DNA of 64,000 nucleotides, from positions 248,001-312,000 of the forward strand of contig NZ_PEKX01000007.1 in assembly GCF_002796985.1 (NCBI RefSeq). The letters are read 5' to 3'. This stretch comes from Pseudomonas sp. (GTDB lineage Bacteria > Pseudomonadota > Gammaproteobacteria > Pseudomonadales > Pseudomonadaceae). Position numbers and translations under genes: made by a program. The notes below the pieces were generated by a model. It had not been told where the DNA came from. It made no database searches and was given only the letters and a program-made list of their open reading frames with translations. Below are positions 31,401 to 41,213 of the stretch, piece by piece. The first letter of the stretch is position 1, and each line of letters starts with the position of its first letter.

Positions 31401-32394
31401 GTACCCCTGGCTGCTGCTCCTGCTGCCCCTGCCGTGGCTCGCCTGGCGCTATCTGCCGGCCTACCGCGAGTCACGCAGCGCCCTGCGGGTACCCTTCTTT
31501 GCCGCCATGAGCCACGCCGCCGGGCAGGAGCCAAGCCGTGGCGGTGCTGCGGGCGGGCGCTGGCAGTTGCCGCTCAACCTGCTGGTGTGGGCCCTGCTGC
31601 TGGTGGCGTGCGCGCGCCCGGTGCTGGTGGAGAAACCTATCCAGCGGGTGCAGCCGATCCGCGACCTGATGCTGGCCATCGACATCTCGCAGTCCATGTC
31701 AACCAATGACTACCGCGACGCCAACGGCCAGCGAGTGGACCGGCTGAGCATCGTCAAGGGTGTGGTGCGCGACTTCATTGGGCAACGCAAGGAGGACCGC
31801 ATCGGGCTCATCGTCTTCGGCACGGGTGCCTTCGCGCAGTCTCCACCGACGCTGGACCACGCCAGCCTGCTGATGCTGCTCGACGAAGTGGGCATCGGCA
31901 TGGCGGGGCCGAACACCGCCCTGGGCGATGCCATCGGCCTGACCATCAAGCTGCTCGAAAAGGCGCCTGAGCAGGAGAAGGTGCTGGTCCTGCTCACCGA
32001 CGGCAATGACACCGGCAGCGCCATTACTCCCAGCCACGCGGCTGCCATGGCCCGTGAGCGGGGCGTGGTGGTACACACCATCGGCATCGGCGATCCCGCC
32101 GCCAGTGGCGAGTCGAAGGTGGACCTCGGGACCCTGCAGGACATCGCCCGGACCACCGGCGGGCGGTTCTTCCGCGCCGGCGACCGCGAGGCGCTGCAGG
32201 CGGTCTACGCAACGCTGGACCGCATCACTCCGCATCAGGTGAAGACTCTGAGCCACCAACCCAAGCGAGACCTGTTCTGGCTGCCGCTGGGCGCAGCGCT
32301 GCTGTTGCTGCTGGTGGCGCATGCCCTGGCCGCTGTCGCCGGGCGGCTGGCGGTGCCGCGTCAGTCGCAATCCGGCCAGGAAGCGGAGGGCTGA
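31387..32394 (+). CDS. VWA domain membrane protein (BatA-like)
   Basis: A 335-residue protein with TM helices near residues 8-24 and 58-75 and at the C-terminus (about 300-322), enclosing a VWA domain at about 88-285. The MIDAS motif is complete: DISQSMS (DxSxS), with the later Thr and Asp in TALGDAIG and LTDGNDTG. VWA domains of this type bind divalent metal and partner proteins. The ATG at 31387 overlaps the preceding gene, and the stop overlaps the next start by one base (TGATG). Role by context: envelope stress or assembly with MoxR. Confidence 0.9.
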   Translation: MWQLEYPWLLLLLPLPWLAWRYLPAYRESRSALRVPFFAAMSHAAGQEPSRGGAAGGRWQLPLNLLVWALLLVACARPVLVEKPIQRVQPIRDLMLAIDISQSMSTNDYRDANGQRVDRLSIVKGVVRDFIGQRKEDRIGLIVFGTGAFAQSPPTLDHASLLMLLDEVGIGMAGPNTALGDAIGLTIKLLEKAPEQEKVLVLLTDGNDTGSAITPSHAAAMARERGVVVHTIGIGDPAASGESKVDLGTLQDIARTTGGRFFRAGDREALQAVYATLDRITPHQVKTLSHQPKRDLFWLPLGAALLLLLVAHALAAVAGRLAVPRQSQSGQEAEG

Positions 32395-33968
32395 TGGACA
32401 TCGACCTCAGCGCCTTCCACTTCCTGCGCCCCTGGTGGCTGCTGCTCCTGGTGCCGGGCGTCCTGCTGCCGCTGCTCTGGAGCCGCCGCCACGATCTGGC
32501 GCGGCGGCTCGATGGCATTATCGCGCCCCACCTGCTGCAGCACCTGGTGATCACCCCGCTCGACCCACACCGCGTGCGCCCGGTGCAGTTGCTCGGCGCC
32601 GTGCTGGTGGCCGGCGCGGTGGCCGCTTCCGGGCCGACCTGGGAGCAGGACCGCCCGGCCTTCCTGGAGAACCGCGCGCCGTTGATCCTGGCCCTGGACC
32701 TGTCGCCTTCGATGGCCGCCAACGATGTGCCGCCCTCGCGCATCGAGGCGGCCAAGCACAAACTGCACGACCTCATCCAGCGCCGGCCGGGCAGCCCGAC
32801 GGCGCTCATCGCCTACGCCGGCAGTGCGCACCTGGTGCTGCCCGCCACCCAGGATGCCGGGTTGCTCGACAGCTTCCTTCAGGCCCTGGCGCCGGGGCTG
32901 ATCCAGCGCAGCGGCAAGGATGCGCTGGGTGCCATCGAGATTGCCAAACGGCTGTTGGCCGCCGAGCAGGCGCCGGGCACGCTCGTCTTGCTGACCGATG
33001 GCGCCGACAAGGAGCAGTTCGACGCCATCGACAAGGCGCTGCGCGGCAGCGACCTGCAGGTACTGGTGCTGGCGGTCGGCAGCCAGGATGGCGGCCTGCT
33101 CTCCGGCGGTCAGCAGGACTCCGCGGACCGCCCCTTGCTAGCGACCTTCGACGCGGAAGGTTTGAAGGGCCTGGCGGATGCCGCCGACGCGCCGCTGGGC
33201 AGCCTGACGCTCAACGACGATGACCTGGACTGGATCGAGTTGCATGCCCAGCAGCACTTCCAGGCTGCCCAGGGTGACGAGCAGCAATTGCACTGGAAGG
33301 ATGCCGGCTATTGGTTGTGCTGGCCCTTGCTGCTGCTCGTGCTGCTGAGTGTGCGCAAAGGGTGGAAGGTGCACTGGATGAGCGCGCTGTTGCTCGCTGT
33401 GGGACTAAGTGGGTTGCCGGAGCCGGCGCGGGCCGGGCCGCTCGCCGATGCCTTTTTCACGGCGGATCAGCAGGGCCGCTGGGCGTTCGAGCACGAGCAC
33501 TATCCGCAGGCTGCGGCGCATTTTCGTGATCCGTTCTGGAAGGGGCTGGCCGCGTACCGCGCGGCCGATTACCCGCTGGCCCTGGCGAGCTTTGCCCGAC
33601 TGGATTCGGCGCCTGCGTATTTCTACCTGGGCAACACCTATGTGCGCCTGTCGAAGTTCGACCAGGCCATCGGCGCCTATCGGCAGGCGCTGGCACGCCA
33701 GGCCGACTTCCCGGCGGCCACGGCCAATCTGGCGCTGGCCCAGGCGCTGCAGAAGGACCGTGAGGATCAGCAAAAGGCCGGCCCGCCTGACGAGAAGCCC
33801 GACCAGGAAGTCTTCGACAACACGACGGGCAAAGGGAAAAACGTGCCCCGCGCCGGAGCTCAGGCCGAGTCGGATGAGCAGTGGCTGAACAACCTCAGCA
33901 CCTCGCCGGCGCAATTCCTGCGTCGCAAGTTCATGCTGCAGGACGCGGCGCGGGGGGCGGGATCATGA
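32394..33968 (+). CDS. VWA-TPR fusion protein (BatB/BatC-like)
   Basis: A 524-residue protein that joins two proteins often encoded separately. TM segments lie at about 14-30 and 63-80, the VWA domain at about 90-270 (MIDAS DLSPSMA, LTDGADK), TM helices at about 303-335, and a periplasmic TPR-containing part at about 345-450 (FKDPF-type repeats; AYFYLGNTYVRLSKFDQAIG and YRQALARQADFPAATANLAL), ending in a charged, disordered tail. The start overlaps the preceding gene by one base and the end overlaps BatD by four. It probably forms a complex with the neighbouring VWA protein. Confidence 0.9.
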   Translation: MDIDLSAFHFLRPWWLLLLVPGVLLPLLWSRRHDLARRLDGIIAPHLLQHLVITPLDPHRVRPVQLLGAVLVAGAVAASGPTWEQDRPAFLENRAPLILALDLSPSMAANDVPPSRIEAAKHKLHDLIQRRPGSPTALIAYAGSAHLVLPATQDAGLLDSFLQALAPGLIQRSGKDALGAIEIAKRLLAAEQAPGTLVLLTDGADKEQFDAIDKALRGSDLQVLVLAVGSQDGGLLSGGQQDSADRPLLATFDAEGLKGLADAADAPLGSLTLNDDDLDWIELHAQQHFQAAQGDEQQLHWKDAGYWLCWPLLLLVLLSVRKGWKVHWMSALLLAVGLSGLPEPARAGPLADAFFTADQQGRWAFEHEHYPQAAAHFRDPFWKGLAAYRAADYPLALASFARLDSAPAYFYLGNTYVRLSKFDQAIGAYRQALARQADFPAATANLALAQALQKDREDQQKAGPPDEKPDQEVFDNTTGKGKNVPRAGAQAESDEQWLNNLSTSPAQFLRRKFMLQDAARGAGS

Positions 33969-35287
33969 AATTCGTCGTGGCTTTCCTGCTGCTCTGCCTG
34001 CCCTTGCTCGGGCTGGCCGACGAGCCCGAGGTCAAGGTTCGCGCCCAACTGCTGCCGGGAGATTCGGTAATGGTGGGTGGCACGCTCACCCTGCAGGTCG
34101 ATCTGCTGGTGGACACCTGGTTCAGCCAACCGCCGCAATTGCCGCCGCTGAAGCTGGCCGGAGCGGTGGTCTCCGAGCCCAGCAGCGAGGCGACGCACCT
34201 CAACGAGACCATCGACGGCAAGGCCTTTTTTGGCCTGCGCTACCGCTACCAGATCACCCCGCAGGGCGCCCAGCCATTCGACATCCCGCCGCTGGACATT
34301 CATCTGCAACCGGGGCAAGGCAGCGGGCCGGTGCAGGTGCGCAGCCCGGCGCTGCACTTCATTGCCAAGCAGCCCGCAGGCGCGGGCGACAGCGCGGGGC
34401 AGCGCCTGGTAGCGAGCCAGGTGAGCATCAGCCAGGAACTCAAGGCGTCTCACGAGCCGCTGCGAGTTGGCGATAGCGTGACGCGTACGTTGCATGTCCG
34501 CGCGGAAGGCGCCCAGGCCATGCTGATTCCCGCGCCGATATTCGCCGATGTGGAGGGGCTGCGCCGCTACGTGCAATCACCGATCGTGCAGCCATTGAGT
34601 GATGGCCGGGGTGGCGTCCTGGGTGGCGAGCGTAGGGATGCGGTGACCTATGTGATCACCCAGGCCGGGGACTTCCAGCTTCCCGCCATCGAGGTGCACT
34701 GGTGGGCTGCGGACAGCGGCGAACAGCGCTCGGCATCCGTTCCCGCGTTGAAGCTGTCGGCCCAGGCCGCTGCGGTCTACCAGGCACCTTTCTCCATCAG
34801 CGACGATCTGCGCGAACTGGGGCACAGGGCCCAGGTTCGCATCGCCAGTCACTGGCTGATGCTGGCGGCTGTATTGGTGGTATTGGCGGCCATTGCCTAT
34901 GCCATCCACGCCTGGGGAGATGCATTGCGCGCCAGGGCGAAAGGCGCCTTGCAGCGCCGCCGCCAGGCCTGGAGAGAGTCGCCTGCCTACGCTTGGCGCC
35001 AGGTACGAAACCAGCTCAAGGGTGATCCGCCGCAAGTGGGGGCGCTTTACCTTTGGCTTCGCCGGACAACCGGTTGTCGTGAAATGAGAAGGGCAATTCC
35101 TGAACATTCCGTCAAAGCCGGCGATCCTTTGCTAACTTTTCTCAGGGCCCGCTACGGGCGCCCCGGTGCGCAGTCGGGCGCGGACCCTGCGCAACTGATC
35201 CAGGCGTTGCCCGATATCCAGCGGGGGCTGGGGCAGGGGTCTCAGACGAGCTTGCCGACGCATTGCCTCAAACCATTGAATCCGTGA
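33965..35287 (+). CDS. BatD-like protein
   Basis: A 440-residue protein with signal peptide MKFVVAFLLLCLPLLGLADE, a large periplasmic beta-sandwich region (about 20-300, BatD/Aer-type oxygen-tolerance fold with repeated strands such as VGDSVTRTLHVRAEGAQAM), one TM helix near 305-325 and a cytoplasmic tail of about 110 residues. The ATG at 33965 overlaps the previous stop (ATGA). It is the usual last gene of the Bat operon, so this one has the complete set MoxR, DUF58, DUF4381, VWA, VWA-TPR, BatD. Confidence 0.88.
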   Translation: MKFVVAFLLLCLPLLGLADEPEVKVRAQLLPGDSVMVGGTLTLQVDLLVDTWFSQPPQLPPLKLAGAVVSEPSSEATHLNETIDGKAFFGLRYRYQITPQGAQPFDIPPLDIHLQPGQGSGPVQVRSPALHFIAKQPAGAGDSAGQRLVASQVSISQELKASHEPLRVGDSVTRTLHVRAEGAQAMLIPAPIFADVEGLRRYVQSPIVQPLSDGRGGVLGGERRDAVTYVITQAGDFQLPAIEVHWWAADSGEQRSASVPALKLSAQAAAVYQAPFSISDDLRELGHRAQVRIASHWLMLAAVLVVLAAIAYAIHAWGDALRARAKGALQRRRQAWRESPAYAWRQVRNQLKGDPPQVGALYLWLRRTTGCREMRRAIPEHSVKAGDPLLTFLRARYGRPGAQSGADPAQLIQALPDIQRGLGQGSQTSLPTHCLKPLNP

Positions 35288-35301
35288 CCCAGGGACGTGA
35301 C

Positions 35302-36300
35302 ATGAATTCGTACCTTGCTCGACCGATTGCCCGCTGGATGCTCCTGCTGTTGCTGGGGCTGCCGCTCCTGGCGCAGGCCGCCGATGAACTGCCGTCGTGG
35401 AACGACGGGCCCTCGCGGCAGGCGATCATCGCCTTCGTGAAGGCCGTGACCCAGGACGGCGGGAAGGACTTCGTCGCCCCGGCCGAACGCATCGCGGTGT
35501 TCGATAACGACGGCACGCTGTGGAGCGAGCAGCCGATGTATTTCCAGGTGCTCTTTGCCCTGGACGAGGTGAAGCGGCAGGCGCCACAGCACCCGGAGTG
35601 GAAGGGCCAGCAACCGTTCAAGGCGGTGCTTGAAGGTGACAGGAAGACCCTGGCCGACAGTGGCATGAAGGGCATCTTGGAGATTGTCGCCGCCACCCAT
35701 TCGGGCGTGAGCACCGATGAGTTCATCGCCAATGCCCGGCGCTGGCTTGCCACGGCGCGCCATCCGCGCAGCGGCAAGCCGTACACCGAAATGGTCTTCC
35801 AGCCGATGTTGGAATTGCTGGGCTATTTGCGCGCCAACGGCTTCAAGACCTACATCGTTTCTGGCGGTGAGGTGGCGTTCATGCGCGCTTTCGCCGAGGA
35901 GGTCTACGGCATTCCACCCGAGCAGGTGATCGGCACCACGCTGGGCAGCCGTTTCGAGGATCGCGATGGCCAGTTGTCGATCCAGCGTTTGCCCAAGCTG
36001 GTCCACAACGACGATGGCCCCGGCAAGCCGGAGAGCATCGACAGCATCATCGGCCGCCGGCCGATCCTGGCCTTCGGCAACTCCGACGGTGATTTGCAGA
36101 TGCTGCAGTGGACCGCGGCAGGTAAAGGGTTGAGATTCGCCGGCCTGGTGCACCACACCGATGAAAAGCGCGAGTGGGCCTACGATCGACAGAGCAAGGT
36201 CGGGCGTCTGGACAAGGCACTCGATATCGCCAGGGCCAAGGAGTGGGTGGTAGTGGACATGGCAGAGGAGTGGAAGCGGGTCTATCCGTTCGATCAGTAA
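35302..36300 (+). CDS. Periplasmic HAD-family phosphatase
   Basis: A 332-residue exported hydrolase: MNSYLARPIARWMLLLLLGL and LAQAA form a signal peptide. HAD motif I is VFDNDGTLWSEQP (nucleophile Asp about residue 67), motif II is IVSGGEV, and motif IV is LAFGNSDGDLQML, so the enzyme looks active. It resembles phosphoserine-phosphatase-like exported proteins; the substrate is not known. The ATG at 35302 is chosen over a GTG six codons upstream. It follows BatD by 14 bp and precedes the sulfatase gene, so a link with organic phosphate/sulfate ester use is possible. Confidence 0.85.
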   Translation: MNSYLARPIARWMLLLLLGLPLLAQAADELPSWNDGPSRQAIIAFVKAVTQDGGKDFVAPAERIAVFDNDGTLWSEQPMYFQVLFALDEVKRQAPQHPEWKGQQPFKAVLEGDRKTLADSGMKGILEIVAATHSGVSTDEFIANARRWLATARHPRSGKPYTEMVFQPMLELLGYLRANGFKTYIVSGGEVAFMRAFAEEVYGIPPEQVIGTTLGSRFEDRDGQLSIQRLPKLVHNDDGPGKPESIDSIIGRRPILAFGNSDGDLQMLQWTAAGKGLRFAGLVHHTDEKREWAYDRQSKVGRLDKALDIARAKEWVVVDMAEEWKRVYPFDQ

Positions 36301-36410
36301 CAATCCAACAAGCAAAACCACAGGGACACGGGGATTACCAGTCGGGCATTCGGTATTACCAGTGAACGCAGTCGTGGCAAACGATGAGTAACTGGAAGGG
36401 AGAAACACCA

Positions 36411-37985
36411 ATGAAGCGCACGGGAAGATGGATATCGCAGTTCGCCCTCGCGGCGACGGCGATCGTGGGGTGCTCGGTCGCCAGTGCGGCGGACAAGCCG
36501 AACATCCTGGTGATATTCGGCGACGATATCGGCCAGACCAACATCAGTGCCTACGCCTTCGGCGTGGTCGGCTACCAGACGCCGAACATCGACCGCATCG
36601 CCAAGGAAGGCATGATGTTCACCGATTACTACGCGGAGAACAGCTGCACCGCCGGCCGCTCCACCTTCATCACCGGGCAGGCGGCGCTGCGCACCGGGCT
36701 GTCCAAGGTCGGCATGCCGGGCGTGCCGGTCGGCCTGCAGGACCGCGATGTCACCATCGCCCAGGCGCTCAAGGCTCACGGTTACGCCACCGGCCAGTTC
36801 GGCAAGAACCACCTGGGTGACCGCGACGAATATCTGCCGACCAAGCACGGTTTCGACGAGTTCTTCGGCAACCTCTACCACCTCAATGCCGAAGAGGAGC
36901 CGGAGCGCCCGTACTGGCCCAAGGACGACCAAGCCTTCATCAAGGCTGCTTCGCCCCGTGGCGTGCTGAAGGCCACCGCCGACGGCAAGATCGAGGACAC
37001 CGGTGCGCTGACCAAGAAGCGCATGGAAACCATCGACGACGACACCACCCAGGCCGCGATCAACTTCATGGACAAACAGGTGAAGGCGGACAAACCCTTC
37101 TTCGTCTGGATGAACACCACGCGCATGCACGCCTACACCCACGTGCGCGAATCCATGCAGGGGCAAAGCGGCATGGTCGGCAATGAATACGCCGACGGCA
37201 TGATCGAGCACGATGGCGATGTCGGTAAGCTGCTCAAGGCGGTGGATGACCTGAAGATCGCCGACAACACCATTGTCGTCTACACCACCGACAACGGGCC
37301 GAACCAGTGGTCCTGGCCGGATGCGGCGACCACGCCGTTCCGCAACGAGAAGAACTCCAACTGGGAAGGCGCCTACCGCGTACCGGCGATCATTCGCTGG
37401 CCGAACCATGTGAAGCCGGGCAGCGTTTCCACCCAGATGTTCTCCGGGCTGGACTGGTTCCCGACCTTGCTGGCCGCGGTGGGTGACACCGACATCAAGG
37501 AGCGCCTGCTCAAGGGTGCGGATGTCGGCGGCAAGAACTTCAAGGTGCACCTGGACGGCTATAACCAGCTGGACTACCTGACCGGCAAATCCGACAAGAG
37601 CGCTCGCGACGAGTTCTACTACTTCAGCGATGACGGCGACCTGGTGGGGATGCGCTTCGGCGACTGGAAGCTGGTGTTCTGCGAGCAGCGTGCTCCCGGC
37701 GGTTTCAAGGTCTGGAGCGAGCCGTTCACCTGCCTGCGGGTACCCAAGATGTTCAACCTGCGCATGGACCCCTACGAGCGGGCGGACGTTGTCTCCGATC
37801 AGTACTACGACTGGCTGGCGAAGAACGACTACCTGCTCTTCCAGGGCGAGCGCAAGGCAGCGGCCTTCCTGCAGACCTTCGTCGATTATCCGCCGAGCCA
37901 GAAACCGGCCAGCTTCAGCATCGAGTCGGTGCGCAAGGAAGTGGACGCGAAGATCGAAGCGAAGATGAAGCAGGGCGCCAAGTAG
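36411..37985 (+). CDS. Exported arylsulfatase, type I
   Basis: A 524-residue sulfatase with signal peptide (ends SVASA). The metal-binding start NILVIFGDDIGQTN carries the DD pair. The formylglycine motif is SCTAGRSTFITGQ, so Cys79 is the residue to be oxidised, with Ala in place of the common Pro (C-x-A-x-R). The second signature GYATGQFGKNHLGD and the late VVYTTDNGPNQWSW metal ligands are present. Maturation needs a formylglycine-generating enzyme, and none is in the window. The start is set by AAGGGAGAAA. It hydrolyses sulfate esters in the periplasm; the substrate is unknown. Confidence 0.92.
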   Translation: MKRTGRWISQFALAATAIVGCSVASAADKPNILVIFGDDIGQTNISAYAFGVVGYQTPNIDRIAKEGMMFTDYYAENSCTAGRSTFITGQAALRTGLSKVGMPGVPVGLQDRDVTIAQALKAHGYATGQFGKNHLGDRDEYLPTKHGFDEFFGNLYHLNAEEEPERPYWPKDDQAFIKAASPRGVLKATADGKIEDTGALTKKRMETIDDDTTQAAINFMDKQVKADKPFFVWMNTTRMHAYTHVRESMQGQSGMVGNEYADGMIEHDGDVGKLLKAVDDLKIADNTIVVYTTDNGPNQWSWPDAATTPFRNEKNSNWEGAYRVPAIIRWPNHVKPGSVSTQMFSGLDWFPTLLAAVGDTDIKERLLKGADVGGKNFKVHLDGYNQLDYLTGKSDKSARDEFYYFSDDGDLVGMRFGDWKLVFCEQRAPGGFKVWSEPFTCLRVPKMFNLRMDPYERADVVSDQYYDWLAKNDYLLFQGERKAAAFLQTFVDYPPSQKPASFSIESVRKEVDAKIEAKMKQGAK

Positions 37986-38027
37986 TGATCTGCAATCGGG
38001 GCGCCCGAATCCAGGCGCCCAACCCGT

Positions 38028-38056
38028 CCCCCGCGATAGCCTGGCTATCGCGGGGG
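38028..38056 (+). terminator. Strong hairpin after the sulfatase gene
   Basis: A perfect 13-bp stem (CCCCCGCGATAGC/GCTATCGCGGGGG) with a CTG loop. No T-run follows, so it may be an attenuator or message-stabilising structure, not a true terminator. It ends 27 bases before the next start codon. Confidence 0.5.
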
Positions 38057-38082
38057 CTCCATTGTCAGACAAGGGTCTTTCG

Positions 38083-40620
38083 ATGCCTCCAGCGGTCAGT
38101 TCCCCTCCGATGAGCACTCCTCGCGCCGAGCAGGTGGCAAGCCGTTCGCGGCTAACGCTTGGGATGTGGGTGCCGGCGCTGTTGCTGTTCGCCTCGGGTG
38201 GATCGGCGTTGGTGTTTCAGGTGTTGTGGGTCAAGCAACTTTCGCTGGTGGTAGGGGTGGAGGTGTACGCCGTCACCACCGCCATCAGCGCCTTTTTTGC
38301 AGGGCTGGCCCTGGGTGGGCTGGCCTTCGGGCGTTTGGCGGACCGTCTGGGACGGCCGCTGCGGCTGTATGCCGGGCTGGAATTGCTGGTGGCGCTGCTG
38401 GGCGTGGCCGCTACCGTGGCGCTGGCCAATGCAGCCGGTGCTTTCGCGTTTCTGGAGAGCGCGTTCGGTGCCCTGGCCTGGGCGCTGCCGTTCGTGTTGG
38501 TGGGCGTTCCGGCTTTCTTCATGGGGGGCACGCTGCCGGTGCTGGTGCGCGCTGTGGAGCCCGGCGCCGGCCAGATGGGCCGTGCCGGTGGTGGCCTTTA
38601 TGCCGCCAATACGGCGGGGGCCATCGCCGGCACGCTGGTGGCGGCTTTCGTTCTGTTGCCCTTGCTGGGCGTATTGGGCAGCGCCTGTGCGGCGGCAGCG
38701 TTCAACCTGTGCGCTGCGGCGGGGGCGTTGTTGATTCGCCGAGAGACGGCCGAACCCCTGGCTCAGCCCGTGAACAAGGCCGAACCGCGCAGCCCAGCGG
38801 CACGTCTGGCCATCGCTCTGTATTGCGTCGCTGGTGGCGTGGCACTGGGTTACGAGGTGGTCTGGACGCAGTCCATCGTGCAGTTCATGAGCACCCGGAC
38901 CTTCGCCTTCGCCGTCGTGCTGGCCACCTACCTCTTTGGCTTGGTGCTGGGCAGTGCCCTGTACGCCCGCCGCGCGGACCGTATCCGTGATCCGTGGGGC
39001 CTGTTCGGCCTGCTCATCGCCGCCGCCGGGCTGCTGGCCATCGTGCAGATCGCCGGGCTCGGAGCCTGGCTGATCAACTGGCAGACTCGCGCCGAATGGC
39101 TGGTGCTGCAAGCCGGTGGCAGCGAGCTGATGGGAATGTGCGCACGCTTCGCCGTGGCGGCGCTGTGCGTGGTGTTCCTGCCGACGACTCTGCTGGGCGC
39201 GGCGTTTCCCATTGCCCTGCGGTTGTCGGTGGACCGCCATCACGTCGGTCGCGATGTGGGCGTGGTCGTAGCGCTCAACACCCTGGGCGGTATCGCGGGG
39301 GTGATGCTGACCGGCTTCGTCCTGGTGCCAGGCCTGGGCCTGGTGCGCACTTTGGCGGTTCTCGGCGCGTTGGCTGCTGTCGTGGGTTTGCTGGCGGTCT
39401 GGCGAGGCGAGGGCGTGGGCAAGCTTCAGCGCCTGGGTGTGGCGGCCATCGCCGTGCTGACCCTGGGAATCGGTGCGCTGACGCCACTGCAGCACCTGGC
39501 GCAGCTGATGCCCGGAGCGCGCAACGGCCAGATCAGTTTCTACGCCGAAGGCCGTGGCGGCACCGTGGCGGTGGTGCAGCAGGGCAGAGGCGACAACCGC
39601 TTCAGCCGCCTGTACATCCAGGGCGTCTCCAACACCGGTGATGCGATGCCATCGCTGCGCTACATGCGTCTGCAGGCGCTGTTGCCCCTGCTTATCCACA
39701 ATGGCGAGCCGCGCTCGGCCCTGGTGATCGGTTTTGGCACCGGCATCACCGTCGGCGCCATGCTGCGCTACCGCGACCTGCAGCATCCGGTGGTCGCCGA
39801 ATTGTTGCCCGAGGTGCTGGCCGCCGCTCCGAACTTCCAGGGCAACTTCGACGCCATCCACGACCCGCGCCTGGACATTCGCCTGCGCGACGGCCGCCGC
39901 GAACTGCTGCGCAGCACCGAACGCTACGACATGATCACCCTGGAGCCGCCGCCGCCGTCGGCGGCCGGTGTGGTCAACCTGTATTCCCGCGACTTCTACC
40001 AACTGGCCGCCTCGCGCCTGGAGGAGCGTGGCATCGTTGCCCAGTGGCTGCCGCTGCCGACGCAGAACGACGAGGAAAGCCGCTCCCTGGTGCGCAGCTT
40101 CATCGACGTGTTCCCGTACGCCACGCTCTGGACGACAGAGTTCCACGAGATGCTCCTGGTGGGTTCGCCTGAGCCTCTCCACCTCGACATGAGCACCATC
40201 CGCCAGCGCTTCGAGCAGCCCGATGTGGCGGCTGCATTGAGTGAAGTGGGGATTGATTCGGTGGAGGCATTGCTGGCCACCTGGGTCACCGATCGTGCTG
40301 GCCTTGAGCGTTATGCCGGTGATGCGCTTCCGGTCACCGACGACCATCCGCGCATCGAGTACGCGCCCTGGGTGCGGCCGAAGGAAATCGCCCGTGTGCT
40401 GCCGTCGCTGTTGGCGCTACGTTCGCCGCCGCCGCTGGAAAACGCCTTGCCCTCGGTTCGCGCATCGGTCGATGATTCCTGGCTGAGACTGCGACGCTTC
40501 TATGACCTGAGCCTGCACGCCTACCGCGGTGACCGCCAGGCCTGGGCACGGGACGCGCGGCGGGTCGCAATGGATGATGGGGATAACCCCTATTACCGCT
40601 GGTTCCTGGGTGGCCGATGA
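38083..40620 (+). CDS. Fused MFS-like/spermidine-synthase-like membrane protein
   Basis: An 845-residue protein. About residues 20-475 hold twelve or more hydrophobic helices (MFS-like, with small-residue motifs GGSALVFQVLWVKQL and GLALGGLAFGRLADRLG). Residues about 480-770 are a spermidine-synthase/SpeE-type methyltransferase-fold domain (LVIGFGTGITVGAML as the nucleotide loop, LEPPPPSAAGVVNLYS). Several such fusions exist and none has a firm substrate. The ATG at 38083 behind AAGGG is preferred over the ATG at 38110. The stop overlaps the first pqiA start (ATGA), which ties this protein to the Pqi system. Confidence 0.85.
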   Translation: MPPAVSSPPMSTPRAEQVASRSRLTLGMWVPALLLFASGGSALVFQVLWVKQLSLVVGVEVYAVTTAISAFFAGLALGGLAFGRLADRLGRPLRLYAGLELLVALLGVAATVALANAAGAFAFLESAFGALAWALPFVLVGVPAFFMGGTLPVLVRAVEPGAGQMGRAGGGLYAANTAGAIAGTLVAAFVLLPLLGVLGSACAAAAFNLCAAAGALLIRRETAEPLAQPVNKAEPRSPAARLAIALYCVAGGVALGYEVVWTQSIVQFMSTRTFAFAVVLATYLFGLVLGSALYARRADRIRDPWGLFGLLIAAAGLLAIVQIAGLGAWLINWQTRAEWLVLQAGGSELMGMCARFAVAALCVVFLPTTLLGAAFPIALRLSVDRHHVGRDVGVVVALNTLGGIAGVMLTGFVLVPGLGLVRTLAVLGALAAVVGLLAVWRGEGVGKLQRLGVAAIAVLTLGIGALTPLQHLAQLMPGARNGQISFYAEGRGGTVAVVQQGRGDNRFSRLYIQGVSNTGDAMPSLRYMRLQALLPLLIHNGEPRSALVIGFGTGITVGAMLRYRDLQHPVVAELLPEVLAAAPNFQGNFDAIHDPRLDIRLRDGRRELLRSTERYDMITLEPPPPSAAGVVNLYSRDFYQLAASRLEERGIVAQWLPLPTQNDEESRSLVRSFIDVFPYATLWTTEFHEMLLVGSPEPLHLDMSTIRQRFEQPDVAAALSEVGIDSVEALLATWVTDRAGLERYAGDALPVTDDHPRIEYAPWVRPKEIARVLPSLLALRSPPPLENALPSVRASVDDSWLRLRRFYDLSLHAYRGDRQAWARDARRVAMDDGDNPYYRWFLGGR

Positions 40621-41213
40621 GCAAGGTTGGTGAGCTGACCATCTGCGAATACTGTGATGCGGTGTACGAGCGCCAACCGCTGCACCCCCATCAGCGCGCG
40701 CTGTGTGTGCGCTGTGGGGGTGTGCTGCATCGGCACAACGCCCTTTCGATACAGCAGCGCCTGGCGCTGGCGGTGACCGGGGCGGTGCTGCTGGCCTTCG
40801 CCAATGCCTACCCGGTGATGACGATCAGCATGCAGGGCCTGAGCAACTCGGCGACGCTGTGGGATGCGGTGCTGATTCTCAGCAGTGGCCCCATCACCTT
40901 CATCGCACTGGTCACCGGTCTGGCCATCATCCTCGCGCCTGCCTTGCAGGTGGCGCTGCTCATCTGGGTGCTGAGCTTCGCCCTGACCGGGCGCCGCGCC
41001 CCCGCTTTTGCCTTTTGCATGCGCTGGCTGGAAACCCTGCGGCCCTGGAGCATGCTGGAAGTCTGTCTGCTGGGCACCATGGTCGCCGTCATCAAGCTGG
41101 CGGGGCTGCTGGATGTGATACCCGGCATCGGCCTGGTCGCCATGGCCGCGTTGAGCGTGCTGATCATCGCCATTGCCGGCAAGGACATCCGTGACCTGTG
41201 GGGGGTGATATGA
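40617..41213 (+). CDS. pqiA: PqiA-domain protein (first half)
   Basis: A 198-residue inner-membrane protein with a zinc-ribbon-like start (CEYCDAVYERQPLHPHQRAL, then CVRCG: two CxxC pairs, residues about 8-34) and four TM helices. This corresponds to one of the two halves of a standard PqiA; the second half is a separate gene immediately downstream. PqiA proteins are the membrane partners of MCE-domain PqiB in lipid transport across the envelope. It overlaps the preceding and following genes by four bases each. Confidence 0.9.
   Translation: MSKVGELTICEYCDAVYERQPLHPHQRALCVRCGGVLHRHNALSIQQRLALAVTGAVLLAFANAYPVMTISMQGLSNSATLWDAVLILSSGPITFIALVTGLAIILAPALQVALLIWVLSFALTGRRAPAFAFCMRWLETLRPWSMLEVCLLGTMVAVIKLAGLLDVIPGIGLVAMAALSVLIIAIAGKDIRDLWGVI

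Noticed and set aside
38152..40347. A 731-codon minus-strand frame over the MFS/SpeE fusion
   Set aside because: Composition is His/Gln/Arg-rich shadow sequence; the plus frame has membrane helices and a nucleotide-binding loop.
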